DNA of 64,000 nucleotides from Cordylochernes scorpioides (taxonomy: Eukaryota > Arthropoda > Arachnida > Pseudoscorpiones > Chernetidae). Positions 61,376-64,000 of the stretch are shown here, one piece after another. Position numbers and translations under genes: made by a program. Position 1 is the stretch's first letter, and the number at the start of each line of letters is the position of its first letter. The notes under the pieces are model-generated. The model ran no database searches. It had not been told where the DNA came from and saw only the letters and a program-made list of their open reading frames with translations. Location of the stretch: the NCBI GenBank assembly GCA_030710605.1, contig CP092879.1, positions 44,521,151 through 44,585,150 of the forward strand. Reading direction: 5' to 3'.

Positions 61376-62800
61376 ATTGACCGATAGATTCCAATACATA
61401 CACATTGTATAAAAACATTCAATAAATATTTGTCAATAAATAAACTTATATTGTGAAAATAGGCAAGCTTTCAAGCGAGGTTTTCAACGTTACGGTTAAA
61501 TGATAGATTCAAATGCAAGAACATTGTATAAAAACTTTCAATAAAAAATTATAATACGGATTATTGTGAAATTAGTAAAGCGCTCAAGCGAAGTCTTTAT
61601 TAATATATATTTTTAGAAGTATTCGATTTTATAAATTGTCCACAATTATTCTTTGATTAAATCCAGTAGTGAAGCGACTCAAGTAGGATGACTTGCTCGA
61701 TTGATCGCTCTTTTTAACAATTAAATCATTCTCTTTGGTTAAAATTTTGATTTTTTTTATAAATCCTTCACTAATTTAACTATAAAGATTCACAAAGAAC
61801 AATTTCCGTAAATAAAAGTCAATAAATATAGCTTTTAATTATTAATATATCTATTAGATATTTTATCATGTAGAATTTCGAAAACCTAGTCTCTATTTTT
61901 AGATAGAGTTTAATAACTCCTAGATAAATGGTCTTCTGATCATTAGAAAACTATGTAATGACAGTCTAAGTAACAGATATGTCTTAAATATTATCTAGAA
62001 GGATATATCCTTCTGGAAATGATTAAAAAGATGATCACCTTTGGGCATCCTGTCTAGTACACGTGTTTACAGCAATGCTACGTAAAAGTATGTAAGGACC
62101 ACTATGATAAAAAGACAAGAGAATGAACTTCGTAAAAACTTTGAAAATTAAACTTTAGGAAGACAAGAATACCACCCATCAACCAATGAATTGAAGAGAA
62201 AATAAGATAAAAATTAGGTAGGGGAAAAAATAACATTTATTTATCGTTTTCTTCTTTACTGCATGATGGTAATTGATCATCATGAGGATATCGTGGAATC
62301 GGCAATGAGAGAGGAGAATCTGCATAAGACTTGTGTCTTACTAAAGGCTTTGTTGGTGTTTGATAGAGAAATAGTTGCAATATATTGGTAACTATTATTA
62401 TGTATATTTTATTGAAGTACTGAAGATTTAAAAAACTAAATGTTTATTACATTCATATGGCTATAAAATCCGAGACGATTATTTTATGATCATTTCTTGT
62501 GAAATTTGTTATCGCTCCTGAAGTCTTTTTTTAGATAACAAGATGTAGTTAATGGTTAAGGAAAGTGTCAGTTGTTTTGAATAACACAGAATTTCTATGA
62601 ATCAGTTTTTTTTATTTAACTATTAAACACAATATATTGATATTCAAGAAATAATTATCCAAATATAATAAGTTTTCAGAAAAATAACACTTTTACAATT
62701 TGAAATTATGAATATGATTTGGTTTCCATGAAAAGGATGACAGAAGGTCACAGAAACATTAGAAATAAGGAATTAAAAAGGCTGATGTAGACATTTAATA

Positions 62801-63013
62801 ATACACTCATGGACATAACTTTAAGTTGTTCATTTCAGCGTATATATCGGGATTCAGACAATAACTCTGAAATATATTTGATACACACTAACATTTATTG
62901 AAAACACACGAGATGAACAACTGTAAACAAAATTGACTCTGTTTCGTTAAAAAAAAAGGTAACCAACGAAAATAATGACTTCCCACTTCTTTATGTTTTG
63001 TTCATGAGTTTAT
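62801..63013. mobile_element. Tc1-like MITE, full-length
   Basis: The ends TACACTCATGGACATAACTT and its complement-like GTTTTGTTCATGAGTTTATA form terminal inverted repeats next to TA. The interior holds TATATCGGGATTCAGACAAT, shared with 35805-35957 and 39450-39645. No transposase is present. Confidence 0.75.
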
Positions 63014-63487
63014 ATGTACTAAATATTCCGTTGTTTGAAATACAAAACAGCAGTTATATACTTTGTTTATTATTCTCTTCGTTAGAATCTAACCTATGAA
63101 GCTTATATTTTGATTCCCTGAAGAAAGTAAATAAATTTATTTTCAATAATTATCAGCACAAATGTTTTAGCCCTTTTATATGATTTGTTGTTCGTAATGA
63201 AAACTTATGAAAGGTATCTTCTCTTCGCTTAGTTTCATAAAATTAGTATGTGAGTTTGTTATATGTATAAAATCTCAATAAATAAGAAGATAAAAACATC
63301 TTTAGCCGAGGTTTAATGCGAATATCTATTTTTAAGGTGTCTTTGTCGATGAGGGTCATGTTTAATAAGGTCAAATATAATACCTTTGTTATATTTTACT
63401 TTTAAATAATTTCAGGTAACTATCTCTCAAATTGTTGCTTTCTTATTGCTATGTATATATAAACATCACAATGTGTTTGATTCGCAG

Positions 63488-63740
63488 TAACTTCGCGGAA
63501 TTCCGTGATTGTGCTGTAAAAGCAACCCACGACCATTGCTCGACCGAGACAGGCAAATTCCTGGAGGAGGTTGTAAACAGCTACACCGGGGATGTGATGG
63601 CACTGGCTTGTGCCGGGTATGCCCCGGGTACCGCGGCCTGTAGCGGTCTCTCCTTCCCATCCCACGATGAAGTCGTCCCCGTTCCCAAAACCCCACTAAG
63701 ACCTCTCCTCAAGATCCTTGTTGACATGTCCGGAAAGTAG
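63488..63740 (+). CDS. Candidate terminal exon D3
   Basis: Acceptor GATTCGCAG is followed by one base (T, finishing a TGT cysteine with exon C) and NFAEFRDCAVKATHDHC. The third and fourth cysteines are in LACAGYAPGTAAC. It ends LVDMSGK-stop. It is the most divergent of the three D exons, GC-rich at third positions, and identical in protein to the left-arm copy. Confidence 0.82.
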
Positions 63741-64000
63741 AACAATCCATATTCCTTTTAACCCATCTTCAAAACCTCGAAATGGAATAATTATTTTACC
63801 TTATACCTTTCTAAAATCCACATAGTATAACTTAGAAAAATTATAGAGAGATTTTAATATATAGATAGAGTTAAATATATTTTATATTATAGAAGAAAGT
63901 TTTATTATCTTTATACTCCTCTATCATGCACAATTATGAACTATTTTAGCTTTTTCTCTAGTTTCTCAATCACATTATAGTTTGATACAATCTACTTTCT

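Larger units (their letters stand above)
59058..63487 (+). other. Region between D2 and D3 with repeats
   Basis: It includes a MITE copy (60365-60500), the GC-rich island (61185-61375) and the full-length Tc1-like MITE (62801-63013). No exon was recognised. Confidence 0.6.
42829..64000. repeat. Right arm of giant inverted duplication
   Basis: It is the reverse complement of 13862-35135. It begins inside the intron after exon B and is cut by the end of the window. It lacks the Helitron, the 211 bp hairpin and the 88 bp palindrome of the left arm, and carries its own insertions at 43252-44057 and about 51057-51335. Confidence 0.97.

Noticed and set aside
13862-64000. A sex-chromosome or amplicon palindrome as the first explanation
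   Set aside because: Such palindromes usually show very high arm identity. Here arm divergence, private insertions and an N gap at the exact boundary fit a haplotype join better. It is not excluded.
1-64000. CRISPR arrays, operons or other prokaryotic systems
   Set aside because: The tandem repeats have no unique spacers of regular size and no cas-like genes. Splice-bounded exons and retrotransposons show a eukaryotic genome.

Overview
This is an AT-rich, intron-rich eukaryotic window crowded with small repeats. The only genic signal outside transposons is a set of short exons with consensus splice sites that encode a cysteine-rich, probably secreted protein. That cysteine layout, together with Gypsy, Helitron, Tc1-like and tRNA-derived elements, suggests an arthropod, perhaps a chelicerate such as a spider. 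The taxon is an inference. No prokaryotic features are present.

Layout. 1-2858: a 3' fragment of a Gypsy/Ty3 retrotransposon with its LTR, a second decayed Gypsy 3' end, and a Helitron 3' end. 2859-9955: AT-rich sequence with no gene I can support. 9956-11215: a satellite of about 108 bp units. 11835-12520: a repeat interrupted by a 506 bp insertion that carries a hammerhead ribozyme and is flanked by a 13 bp target duplication. 12921-13365: a fold-back built around a tRNA-like core. 13862-35135 and 42829-64000: two arms of a very large inverted duplication, at least 21 kb each. 35136-35235: a 100 bp run of N that starts exactly where the left arm stops. 35236-42828: the spacer, with tandem repeats, MITEs and two exons.

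Gene. On the + strand, exons A (41899-42046), B (42666-42804) and C (47197-47329) and three candidate terminal exons D1 (53016-53259), D2 (58811-59057) and D3 (63488-63740) have fully compatible splice phases. The left arm holds mirror copies of C, D1, D2 and D3 on the - strand, but A and B are missing because the arm ends at the gap. Every coding difference I spotted between the arms is synonymous, while the non-coding sequence differs by many substitutions, indels and mobile insertions. The simplest reading is that the arms are two haplotypes, or recent paralogs, of one locus, possibly joined head to head by scaffolding.

The arms act as a natural empty-site experiment. They show a compound Helitron that carries tRNA-Gly genes, a tRNA-like tandem fold-back, a hairpin element and a very small palindrome, each present in one arm and absent from the other, with exact target-site signatures. 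The most unusual items are the tRNA-bearing Helitron, the hammerhead-ribozyme element, and a 68 bp minisatellite made of repeated copies of exon C's own 3' splice site.
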